Assembly (NCBI GenBank): GCA_018873245.2
Contig: JAEMBT020000002.1
Span: 682,001-746,000 of the forward strand
DNA length: 64,000 nt
DNA from: Archegozetes longisetosus
Taxonomy: Eukaryota; Arthropoda; Arachnida; Sarcoptiformes; Trhypochthoniidae
Direction: 5' to 3'
Below are positions 37,903 to 48,997 of the stretch, piece after piece. Both the position numbers and the translations under genes were made by a program. Below the pieces are notes generated by a model. The model worked only from the letters and a program-made list of their open reading frames with translations, had not been told where the DNA came from and did not search any database. The number at the start of each line of letters is the position of its first letter. Position 1 is the stretch's first letter.

Positions 37903-40867
37903 TTATTCCACTTTACCTTGATTATAATTTTTATTATTCGCATTTAAGTCAATTTTATTAATATCTTTATCGATCGTTTTATACGATTTTCGATAGAAAT
38001 CATAAAACATAAAGAAAAACAGAGGTGGTTGAACATATCCTATCCAAAACCAGACTGTCGGATAACCAGTCTGTTTAAAGAAGAGTATAGATGCATAAAC
38101 GATACCAATTACAAATTGACTCAACTGCATAACAGTTATGTATCTTTTCCACCACAAGTATTTCTGTACAGCAGGTCCTAATGCTGATAATGCATAGTAT
38201 GAATACATGAAGCAATGGATGAATGAGTTTACTATTATGAACAATATTGCAGACGGAACGAAGGGATTTATTTTGAGTAATAGGTATGCAAATACTGGAA
38301 CCGAAATGTGGTGGTAGAGATGTAAAAATGATATGTGAGATTGTTTTTTCCGTAATACGTAAAATAGAGTGTCGAACCAGTCGACAAATTTTGTCATCCA
38401 ATACAGGTAACCAAGCCTTATTTCCTACATATGAAAATCAGACCATTTTTTAATTATTCCGAGTTAAAAAGATTTTTCAGCTATAATTGGAATTATTTTT
38501 TATGAAACTTCTAACAAAATGTTTTTCGATTGATGGCCTAATCTTTTATATTTAAATAGCAAGATTTATTCTATTTTTCTATTTAAATACTAGAATAACT
38601 AAATAATTATTCGAAATTGAATTCTAGAAAATAGTGCCATTAGAAATTAAAATTATTAAAACTATATTTTTTAAAAGGCACAATTTATCTCAGAGAAGTG
38701 TTTCTTATAAAAAATTGTCTCATACTTTTATTTTCTCTTAAAAGGAATTCAAAGTTGAAAATTCTTTAGTTTTATAAGTAGTAATTAAATCTTTGAAAAT
38801 TGAGAATAGATCCTGTTATGATCTAGTTGAATGAGGGTTTTTGAAAATAAATCGAGTATATCAGGAACCAAGAATAATTTCTCAATTAATGTCAAATTTA
38901 TTCTAAAATATTTTATTATAACTTTTACTATCAAAGGGAATAAGAATAATTTTCCTAAAGTCAGACTAATTTTGGAATATATATGAAGAGGAAAAGCATA
39001 TCATTTTTCAGTATTAGCACTTGAGAACTCAAAGTCAAGCCTGTTGTTAGTGCACGCGATTAGTATCAAAGTTAAGTAACTCTCCGATGTGTTGTTTATT
39101 CATTACTAAAGAGTTAGATAAATAATAATTTTAACATATTTTTACTAGTTAAGTTTTGAGAATAAGCAATTTATTCAAGAGTTAAATACATTATATTAAG
39201 CTAAGATACGTTTGAACCAGCTCTCATAAGCCTTTTAATGCAAAATTATATCACGCCTTGTTAGCTCAGCCGAGTGCAAAGTAATTCTGTTTGTTCCTAA
39301 ATTTTCAAGGCTATATCAACAATACTTATTAGATGTTGGAGTTCATTACAACTAATCTAAATATCAGATTCTCAAAACTTAACTAGTACTCCTTGTATTC
39401 ACAGATAGCTAACGATTTTGCTCTCACAGTACAAGACTTGAAGTATTTCAGACTAAGATCTATGTGATTATCATTATCGTCGATAGTATTGTAAGCTTTA
39501 TGATAAAAATACAGTATCCAGAAAACAGTGGTGGTTAGGTTACTCTGATATAAAGCCAGACAGTCGGATATACAGCTTATTTAAAGAATAGAATATATCA
39601 ATAATACAAATTACAAATTGTGTTAGCTGTATAAGAGTTATGTATCTTTTGCATCATAACTACTTTTGAAGATGGTTCTAGAGCCGATAGCACGTAGTAT
39701 GAATATATTACAATATGAATGAGTTTATTAGTATGAATAGTATTGCACTCGGAATTGTAAGATTTATTTTTAGTATTATGTATCAAAATGCTGAAACTGA
39801 GATATGATGATAGAGATGTAATAATAAAATGTGTGAATATTTTTCTTAGCACATATCGAATCAATTGCAGAATTTCAGTATTCAATACCAGTAACCAATT
39901 CTTATTTCTTGATCAATAGCGTGAAAAAATTAGTTACTGCATTGTAGCTGTGTGTATTAGTTCTATTGATAAGATTATAGAGATTGAATGAATCTAAAGC
40001 CAAAATGTTTCGAAAGATACCTATCCAATCTTGGAAGCATGCGATAGTCATAGCAAGATCCGAAAATTTTTGGAGTTAACCAAAATTTATTCAATTTTTC
40101 ACACAAACAGTTTTAAAATGATAATATGAATCCACAAACGGAACTTTTCATTTCGAAAATTTTCGAGAAGGTATGATTTAGGCTTAACAAAGTAATGCCT
40201 AAATATAGTAAGTCGCTGGGGAAAAACAATTCACATTGATCTTATCGAGTTATTATAATATCAATTGATCCTACAAAACAATTGCCTTGAATCTAATTAC
40301 TCAGAGCTATGGAAAGTACCAAATTTCGCAAGAAAAAACAATGCAACTTAAACAAAGGTCTGGTATTAAGTACTTTTCATATTTTTCTCACTTTGAATGT
40401 TGATAAAAATTCATAATTTTCAAATTTTTAATGTATTAGCTCAATATAGCAAATTCATCATTCACTTTATATGTAAATGATCCTTGCATCGTAATTGAGG
40501 AAAATCAAAAAATATTCTGAACGATTAATACCTCAAGGGCTTCAGGTTTCCAATTATCACGGCTCGGATATTCCCAGTTTAACAATCTTCTACCATAATC
40601 GACACGACAGATAACTTCTTTGAAGAAATACGCGTTTACTATAACCATAATAAAATTGTATAAAAACATAACTTCTCTCAACTTGAACGGTTCGCGATTT
40701 TTCATCAATTGTGGACCAATTTTAGTTACAATACAATAATAGGCAAACATTATGTTGGCAATAGTCCAGGGGCTGACGTCCACTAAAGGGTAGGGTTTGG
40801 TTCTTGGGTCCTGAATGTCGATCCAATACTGATGTAAATAATATATTATGTTATTGTAGAAAGACAT
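37903..40867 (-). CDS. ELOVL fatty-acid elongase
   Basis: Very-long-chain fatty-acid condensing enzyme (3-ketoacyl-CoA synthase step of ER elongation). Two exons, 40867-40532 and 38424-37903, join in phase 0 (donor GTATTA, acceptor ATATGTAG) into 285 residues, usual for ELOVL1/7-type proteins. Seen: DPRTKPYPLVDVSPW near the N-terminus, GPQLMKNREPFKLR, FDTLFYVLRKKQSHISFLHLYHH with the HxxHH catalytic histidines at 147-151, then MYSYYALSALGP and KYLWWKRYIT. Several membrane segments are visible. I chose the ATG at 40867; the frame stays open upstream without another ATG. The AATAAA hexamer overlaps the stop codon (37902-37907). The 2107-nt intron contains a decayed copy of exon 2. Substrate preference cannot be read. 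Confidence 0.9.
39480..39915 (-). pseudogene. Decayed duplicate of ELOVL exon 2 inside the ELOVL intron
   Basis: On the minus strand this stretch aligns with exon 2 at 37903-38424. It keeps an LHLYHHIS-type stretch in one frame (about 39800-39825), YSYYVLSALEP in another (39675-39705) and the exon-start region (gtaaccaattcttatttctt). Frames shift repeatedly and stops interrupt it. It sits between the two functional exons in the same orientation, so it is a tandem exon duplication that died. Whether its splice sites are still used is unknown. Confidence 0.75.
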
Positions 40868-42384
40868 GATTGCAAACACTACTGTGGTACTTGACAAATA
40901 AAACTTGAAGTCTCAAACATACAACAAGAAGCCTTTGGCGAAAATTATAAAAGTTCTGTTTCAAGTCTTGTTTAAGATGAAAATGTCAACCCAATAGATA
41001 TCTTCACGGCAATTATTATTATCTAAAAAGAACTAGCTTGAAAAAGCTAGATTCAACTTTTGATAGTAGAACTTCTTTTCTTGAATAAGAAAAATGTTCA
41101 ACTAATAAAATTTTTTTTTATTTTTAGAAATAAATTAGAGTAAAGATTAAGCGAAATCCTGTCATAAAAACTGCTTATTTATTGTGAACGTTATATGCTC
41201 AATAGTTGAATGATGAAAAATTAGGTAAAGAAAGCCCTTCTCTATTTACTCGACTGTGATGTTAAATGTTTCGCATCGTTAGACGTATAACAATGACCCT
41301 TTTTAAAGACATTATTTAATTTATTCTCAATGAAGTTAATTGTAAGAACAGATTTAGTCAATAATCGCATGGATATAGCAATTGTTACGATGGAGTTTAT
41401 TATATTGATCTATATTGATTGGTTCGTAATTATTGTTTGCGTTGAAGTTGCGAAACATTATGGAGAAAAGTTCGAAAGCAATCCAGAATCATGAAACTTG
41501 TAAACAATTTAATTAATAAAAATAAGCTTATTAAAAAAGTGATTGAACATTTTTATGTATTGGGTTTGTTTTAACTTGTTCTCAACTTTATATTGGATTC
41601 GATGATAACTTAGTTTTAAATAGTAATTAATGTAACTGTGATTCTAACGATTCTAATGTTTTTTCTACTATAGATTTTACCATACCAAACTTATTGAAAA
41701 TAGTGAATCACTTCCTGTTTCGAAAAAGTATTGATTCTGGCAAAATATAAATTTTCTGAATTTAATTCAGTGGACTAGTTTCTTTTGGAAAATAAATTCA
41801 AATAAAAAGTTGAACAACTCTCAATTAGAGTAATAAACTTATAAATGGTAAACCTTAAGAACATCGAAATATTCAAATATTGATACGCTTCACCGATGAA
41901 TAAGACTATGATCATTGAAGTCTAACAATAAAGTCTCCAAGAACTATTTAAATAGAGCAAACTATTCGTAACTGTTTGCATAATTATCGTGAGTATCAAT
42001 TATGAAACGCTCTAATGAACAATAGAGCACGAAAAATACTGACTGTATTGTCCTTAAAAAAAATTCTTCAGTTCTATTTCAGTATACGCTCAACAATTAC
42101 GAGGTGATTAAGAAACTTATTAATCGTTCTAATTTTTCTATTTTTGTCAATAATTCGAATATAAATACCACTCAAAAACGACTAATGATGTATTGAATAT
42201 ATAAATAAGTTACAAAAACTTGAAAAATATACTGAATACGAGTCAATTTATAATTAATGGCGAGGAATGTTTAGAAAAATTATTTATACGAATATCTTTC
42301 AATTAAAGAAAATCTTAAATGGCAAAAAATAATGTTGAAAGGGATAGAGAATTTAATTTAAAAATGTAGTGAAAAAACTGCAGT
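40868..42384. other. Intergenic, ELOVL 5' flank and esterase 3' flank
   Basis: No coding region or strong repeat was recognised. It should include the ELOVL promoter (minus strand, starting near 40870). Confidence 0.45.
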
Positions 42385-45260
42385 TTATTTATCTTTAATA
42401 TAGTTATACCATAAGTGATCGCATTCATAATACTTATGACCAACCCCGAAATCACTGTCAGAAAAGTATCTTTTCGTAAACTTATAATAAGGAGTAATCA
42501 CTCTGTTATTTAGAGCATAGTAGTTCTGCCAATTAATATCTTCTTGTGGTGGAGGATTCCTGAAGGAAGAAAATCCGTAAAGAGAAGAACAACAAATTAA
42601 TTGTTTTTTAAGGAACAGGTAAAGTGCGTTTTATAAACGCTGACACTAAACCTGTTTTATTCTTTTTATTTAATTATATACAAACCCATATTTTGCAAAA
42701 TGACTAATCGTTTGCACGGCTTTCAAAGAAATTCTTCTTTCATTGCTATTGTCTTTACTGTTACTACGAAACGGTGTCCCAAAAAAGAATGGGACATCTG
42801 ATCCATGATCTGCTCCGTGCCACAAATTATCATATTTGGCGGACCATAAATACTGATAAACTCGAGTATTATTCAAATCCCCCGAAAACAATAATTTTCC
42901 GAACTGCAGAGTCGGACATGTCCGCAAATAGTCGCCTAATGCTATACCAATTGATCTCCGAATCAAATCATAATTATTTTCAGCCAAATTAGAGATATAT
43001 AACTTGTAGACATCTTCTGAATCGATATTCGACTCGAAGAAAAATCGTGAAAAAATTTTCTTTATCTCAAGTTTCGCCTCAGTTTTGGTCAGATTAGAGG
43101 GACTGTTAAGCGAATACTTGTTCGTATCAATAGTAGAGCTCAACAGATAAGAGCCTTCGTCTTCGGTGGTGCCGATCAAAAGGTTCACATTCTTCTTATA
43201 ATCACCTAATCTTAACATTTCGAAAGGCTTTCTGGGCAAGAATTCATCGCCATATATAACAAAAGGCTTAATAATATTGATATCAGTCTTATATCGCTTA
43301 TCGAAAGCACCTTCGATCAGATTTTCTGACTTGACGTTTCTCAGACATTGAGCGCTCCCGTTAGCAAAGTCTTCTTCACACCCGAAGTCTGACGCTATAT
43401 TAGACCACATTTTCTTAGCATCGATTGTGTTTTTATAGAAGTCAGAAAGAGCTCCGCCTGACATCATAATGGCGTTTTTGAATAGGTTTCTAGTAATAGG
43501 TGATAAGAGATGAAGGCTTACTGACCAACTGCCAGCTTCTGAACCTATAATATTGATTTTAGGTATAAATTTCTTACACGATGAACTTTCGGTATTATAT
43601 AGGACTGAGTGTAATTATGATTAATTCGAATAATTTTATTTGAAGATATCGATCGTAATTTGATATTCAATCAAATTTTATTTGCTTCAAATATATTTTT
43701 CTATAATTCACAAAAATTTCATTTTATTTCACAAATTTGGAGTCTTCATAAAAATTAAACTGTAGTTCTTAATGTTTCAGAACTTGTCGAGTAATGAGTT
43801 TTTGTTATACAAAATGCAAACTACAGATAATTAATAATTTTTTATTTGAGGTTTAAATTAAAAATTTCAGTTAACTATTAGGCCACGCTCGATATTCTCG
43901 TTAGTTAAAATTTCTCATAACTATTCCGTGAATCAGGACAATTTTAAAATGAAGTTATTTAAGACTTAATTGAGTTGAAAATCCCTTTTCTTCATCAAGG
44001 AAAATGCAGCTCAGTAGCCAATTATTTTTTGGAATAATTTCATTTGTAAAAAAATTTAATCTGATTATATATATACTAATTGTTGCATGCGAAATGAGTT
44101 AAAAGCACAAGGAAAAATTCAACTTGAGCTTTTCAACCACTTTACTCAATAAAATGATATATCGCGCAGATCTACATATTAATAAAGCGTATTGTCGAGG
44201 AAACAAGTACTTTGCAAACTAGCTTTATGGGCTATTTTACATAAAAGTACAAATAACATTAAATACTATTTCTCAAAACTTTTATCTTAAGCATAGAATT
44301 TGTTTGATTAAACTTATAAGTCATCAATTTATTTAACAGTCATCCACAACTCATAGCTATGACGAATAAAATATTTTCAAAGTTAATGTTTTATTGAATA
44401 TTATTTCAAACTTAATGCAATGATTGATTCGCAGCTTTAAAATATTATTACTTTACAAACTTTAGTTATTACTATGCATTAGTCAGATCCCTGATATTTA
44501 TATTTGAAGTCTTGATTCATATTGAATTAAATAACTAACCCTTATTTCTCTCATATTTTAAGCACTTAGTTTGCCACGTATTTGTTTCGGAAATAGTACA
44601 AGTCTTACCTACTATAGTAATCTGATTGGGATCACCACCGAAATGTATGATGTTTTCATTGACCCATTTCAGAGCCATTGCCTGATCCCAGAGCCCGATA
44701 TTTCCAGGCGCATCATCAGTACCGGCATATAAGAACCCAAACTGACCTAACCTGTAATTAATACTCACGAATACTACATCTCCTTTTGCTGCCAAAACTT
44801 CACCATCAGTTTGATCCCAATTCGAAGACCCGAAATAATATCCGCCGCCGTGAATCCAGAACAAAACCGGTTTTAACCCGTTTTCAGGTCCCTGACTATC
44901 GACTGGTGACCAAATATTTAAGTAAAGACAATCTTCGCTGAAGTTTGTGTTATTAATAAATGGCATCAAATTTTGCAGAAGTTTTGACTGTTGACAAGGA
45001 TTTGGCCATTTTATAGCATTAACAGGTTCGTGGTATTGATTAATAGCGACTGGTTTTTTGAATCTTAGTTCGCCGACGGGTGGCTTCGCATAAGGGATGC
45101 CTAAAAATATGTTGACATTTCTTCCATCGATTTGTTTGCTCAGGCCGTTAAATTGTTTCGGTTTTATAATTACATTAACTAATGCTTCGGCTCTAATAGA
45201 ACCCGATATAATAAGTAGTAGATAAAAGCTTGTGAGAATTAAAACACTTTTTGGAAACAT
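42385..45260 (-). CDS. Type-B carboxylesterase, nucleophile motif altered
   Basis: Secreted member of the carboxylesterase/cholinesterase alpha/beta-hydrolase family. Exons 45260-44609, 43544-42686 and 42559-42385 join in phases 1 and 2 into 561 residues, a normal length. Seen: a signal peptide (about 1-24), GRNVNIFLGIPYAKPPVGELRF, SEDCLYLN, the oxyanion-hole HGGGYYFG, the conserved acid in GTTEDEGS (about E347), and the histidine region GADHGSDVPFFFG (about H464). The nucleophile elbow, created across intron 1, reads G218-S-E-A-G instead of the family's G-E-S-A-G. Serine and glutamate are exchanged and the catalytic position is glutamate. It is therefore probably inactive as an esterase and may act as a binding or adhesion-type homologue; a sequencing error would have to be an unlikely codon swap. 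A relic paralogue at 51659-52300 keeps GHSVG. Confidence 0.9.
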
Positions 45261-45858
45261 CTTTCAGCTGAGGAACTCTGACTTGTTACTAATTAAAGCT
45301 TATGAAAACTTATGAATATCTAACTTAAAGTGACTCAAAATCTCGGAATTTATAACTTCTTAACTACTTATAAACCTTGAGAAAAGTTCCGCATCTTTAA
45401 TAAGAAAACAACAATATTTACCCAATTATTATCTTATATCTACTGTAGTTTGTATCTCATATGATTGTCTTTGTGTTAGTCTACTAATTGATAAGATTTT
45501 ACCTAAATGTTTATGAATAGTCATCCATTTCATGATTATTCAAATGTTTATCAGTATTAATATGAGTCAAGAAAATATTTTCTTAAGTTATGCGAAAAAT
45601 TGAATAAGATGTTTGAAAAAATTATTTATATAAAAATTTTAAAAATAAAAAATTCAATTTAAAATCATTAGTTTAGGTACAAAAGAGAGGCTTTCTGTAG
45701 GTCGACTTTTTTCTATACGAAAATTCTTCCATTAATACAAATTTAGCTTTTTGCGCATAAGTAATAAATGGAATAAGTTTTATTTGACAAGAAGTCTAAT
45801 ATTCTATAGACTAATACATAGAATGAGTCATTTTAAAGCTAGTTTTCAAATAAAATAA
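45261..45858. promoter_or_regulatory. Esterase 5' flank / ASRGL1 3' flank
   Basis: The 600 bp between two co-directional minus-strand genes. It must hold the esterase promoter near 45261 and the ASRGL1 poly(A) site; an AATAAA on the minus strand lies at 45778-45783. No TATA-like or initiator element was firmly identified. Confidence 0.4.
45778..45783 (-). terminator. Candidate poly(A) signal of ASRGL1
   Basis: The hexamer AATAAA on the minus strand about 75 nt after the ASRGL1 stop codon. Confidence 0.45.
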
Positions 45859-47907
45859 TCAAATATTTTCGGTAAAATGTTGTCCGCTATTAATGCCGTA
45901 ATGAATAACTAAATCTCCATCATTGCTATTAATGTAGGCCCAGGGCATCATAGTTGTAGTAAAACCAATACCAATCTGACCGTCATTTCCGACAGCTATC
46001 ACACCCCCGAAGCCGTCAACTCTTTGGCGCATCAGATCTAGAGATAAGTCGACTGATTCTTGAAGTGATTTTCCGCTTGAGGACTGATACATAATTTCAC
46101 GAGAGAGGCAGACTCTCATTATAGCCTCGCCGTGACCTTCGAATTGAATTAAAAACAATTGTTAAAGTGAAAAATATATAATTAGTTGAAAGTACATTTT
46201 ATATCATTTGTATATTTTGTTGCACGAACAGCATATGCCGGGTCTATTAAACCATTTATATATGCCGTCTTTACAGCAAATGATTCAAAAGTTCTCATAA
46301 ACTTAATCTTCAGAACTAAGTTTAGAAAATTTTCGACAAACTATTTGGTAGCTTTTGTTCGAAGAAATTATAAAACAGTTGAAAAAAATTATTTTTATGA
46401 AAAATTCTTCATAAGATATTCTAGAGAACTTTGGCCAAACTTTTAAATAATATTTTGACCAAATAATTAGAAATAGTGAAACAGTAGTTGGAAAATATAG
46501 CTTAAATCTAAGAGTAGATAAACAACACTAAGATCTATTTGCTAAAAAAATTCATAAACAAAAGTTCGAAAAGACTCTGATAAGCTTTTGAAAGCTTACG
46601 ATTTGAAATGATTAAAAAATATCGAACCAGTAGCAGAAACAGCACCGCAAAGGTTATCGGCATAACCACCAGCCCCGATGATAGGACTGTCACCAACACG
46701 ACCAACACGTTTGGCAGTTATACCGCCAGTCGAAGTGGCGACCGCGACATTCCCGAACTTATCGATAGCGACAGCGCCCACAGTGTCGTGTTCTTTATCT
46801 TTAGGACTTTCTTGTACTTGATTCGCATCAGTTTTGGGCTTATCTTCAGTTATAGTGTTTATAAAAGTTTTATATTTATCGAGCCTTTCCTAAAGATGAA
46901 TTGAATATAAAAGTTAAGCTTTGGTTTTTTCACTCCTATACTGCTGTAAATGACGCGCGCAGTCACGTTAGGCATACATCAATTTATAATATATAAGCGC
47001 CATCCCTCTCACTTATTTGTTACAATTATTATACAGGGTTAACAACAGTATTAGAAAAAATTTTGAATAAAGCCTAAATTTTGATTTGTGCAAACCTGAG
47101 CCCATTCGTGGACCAGTGACTCTTTTGAAACTAGTGGTATACCAACTTCTTGGGCAAACTGTTCAGCGCCTGAAGATACAAGTAGACAATGATCTGTTGA
47201 ATCCATGACAGCCCGAGCCAGTGATACAGGATTTTTTATTCTCGAAACTCCGCTGACTGCTCCACTTTTAAGGTCTTTTCCATCCATTATTATTGCGTCG
47301 TTCTCTACTTCGCCCGTTATTGTTAGCGATGAACCAAAGCCTAATTATAAGACAAGTTTTTTAAGATAATTTTAAAAAAGTTATTAAAGTTATCGAAAGT
47401 TCTTAAACTAGAATAATTTTCATTTTAAAATGATTTTAAAGTTGTATGATTCTTCGGCCAAAAGTTTTTCTCAATTTTTTTAATACTTTGCTCATATTTA
47501 GGCAGTCCAACACTCTTTAAGTAAATGTTTTATAAACGTCAAGCACTAGCATTTGCCCTTACAACATTATTACTTTTTGATTAAAAATGATATTTTCTCA
47601 AAGACACCTTTGAAAGTTTCAAAAGAAGTTTGCCCTAAAAGCCAAGGACTTGATGGCCATAGACATAAAATTAAGGATCAAGCATGAAGACTGTAATTAA
47701 CAAAAGTGTGTGGAAACTCAGGTTACCAGCATTAAAAACAGGATCATCTTCCATGCTTCTCACTGCAATTTCTACGGATTCGACAGCACTTTTACCCGAA
47801 ATTAAAGCATCAAAACCCAACTTAACCGCACTTTTGATGCCGTTTAATTTTCGGTCAATAAATTTTGGTTCTACTGTGGCTGCTCCGCCGTGTACCACCA
47901 CAATCAT
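45859..47907 (-). CDS. ASRGL1: Isoaspartyl peptidase/L-asparaginase (ASRGL1-like)
   Basis: N-terminal-nucleophile hydrolase that hydrolyses L-asparagine and beta-aspartyl dipeptides after autoproteolysis. Exons 47907-47727, 47340-47096, 46889-46628 and 46136-45859 join in phases 1, 0 and 1 into 321 residues, close to the human length. Seen: VVHGGAATV at the start, [14 protein letters not shown], the MDGKDL block, HDTVGAVA with the predicted cleavage/nucleophile threonine at about 178, [16 protein letters not shown] (substrate-binding Arg and Asp), and [13 protein letters not shown] at the last junction. The donor of exon 3 (GGTTCGA) is weak but fixes the only in-phase join. There is no signal peptide, so it is the cytosolic type and not a lysosomal aspartylglucosaminidase. 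A mitoregulin-like ORF ends 42 nt upstream on the same strand. Confidence 0.93.
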
Positions 47908-47949
47908 TTTGCAAACAACCTAAAAGTTCACTAAGCTCCAAAATCGACC

Positions 47950-48150
47950 TCAAAACCAAAACCAACGGTTATTATCGATTGACTTTTCGATTTGTTGTTC
48001 GGTATCGAATAGTTTTCTCGCGATTCGATCTCTTTTTCGCTTTAAGTACTTTAAGCGATAATTTTTGAGTCGATATCCAAAAATTGAGCCTAAACTGAAT
48101 GAAAGCAATACTATTATTGATAGTTGCCGGCCCGTTAACTCGATTTGCAT
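47950..48150 (-). CDS. MTLN: Mitoregulin-like microprotein (66 aa)
   Basis: A 66-codon frame from ATG at 48150 to TGA at 47950. The protein starts with a short polar stretch, then one hydrophobic segment (LSIIVLLSFSLGSIFG, about residues 10-25). A strongly basic amphipathic tail follows (RLKYLKRKRDRIARKLF) and then an acidic/glutamine helix. The spacing of LSxxV, GxxxG-like glycines, RxxYLxxR and KL matches vertebrate mitoregulin (MTLN/MOXI/LEMP), a 56-residue inner-mitochondrial-membrane microprotein linked to fatty-acid oxidation and respiratory complexes. The stop is only 42 nt before the ASRGL1 start codon, too close for a separate promoter and poly(A) site, so both frames probably lie on one mRNA. 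The match was made from memory of the family, without a search; a chance uORF is the alternative. Confidence 0.65.
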   Translation of the reverse strand: MQIELTGRQLSIIVLLSFSLGSIFGYRLKNYRLKYLKRKRDRIARKLFDTEQQIEKSIDNNRWFWF

Positions 48151-48997
48151 CGCTTCCTATTCAATTACTTATTTATTACGTTATCATTAAACTTTATTTA
48201 TTTTTTATTTACAGTTATGTTCAATTTTAATGATATGAAAAACACGTGTTTGCAATTTGTTAAAAGATCGAGAGAGAATACAACTTATAAATGATAAAAC
48301 ATTTGGTACTTTTTGGTACAACATTATACGATGTCTTGTGTCAATTAGAACTTAAAATGGCCACTAACTTTCGGTTAGGGATACATTGTTTTTCAATTTC
48401 ATAATTGGAACTTGTGAAATCTTTTGCCATCTATTATAAAATTTCTTAATTGAAACATTTGTTCAGAAAAACGCTTTCTTTTAAACTTTTCGGATATCTT
48501 ATTAGATAATGAAAAATGTTCAAAGTTTAATTAGAACACGAAAAAATTGAATTTAATGTGAAATTTGGAGATCTTTGTTGAATTTTGCTAAGGCGTTCCA
48601 GAAATCAGTATAAAAAGCATAATTATCTAATCATATAAACACTTGTGTTAATTTAAGATTAAAAGTTTTAGAGCTTTTATCTAACTTGAAGTCAGAGTTC
48701 GAGTTATCTAAAAGACTTTCATGTGATGCAAACTATAATATAATCACTTTTATCTCCAAAAATGCTTATATGAATTCTAATAACAGACTTAAGGTTAAAC
48801 ATTTATTATCTCAATCAGCTTCTAATACAAGATTTTCTTTCACTCAACGTTAATAAGAAATCTTTGATAAGTTGAAAAAATTTGAGCCTTAAGTGCAAAT
48901 GAACTCTAATAGCTTATACATTAATAATGGAAGAGTATTAAGAAATAAATGTTTATAAATGTATTGAAAATCGGAAAAAATTGATCAAGTCATAAGA
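48151..48997. promoter_or_regulatory. Shared divergent promoter region
   Basis: An 847-bp interval separating the minus-strand MTLN-ASRGL1 unit from the plus-strand SLC38A7-like gene, so the two transcription units must start back to back within it. The sequence is AT-rich; I could not single out TATA boxes or initiator elements with confidence. Confidence 0.55.

Noticed and set aside
39245..39300. tRNA-like A box (ttagctcagccgag)
   Set aside because: No B box (GGTTCGAATCC type) at the right distance and no acceptor stem could be drawn.
43530..43550. Alternative acceptor (gttcag) that might restore the esterase serine
   Set aside because: Using it keeps the phase but deletes two codons, giving IVEAGSW with no serine at the nucleophile position either.
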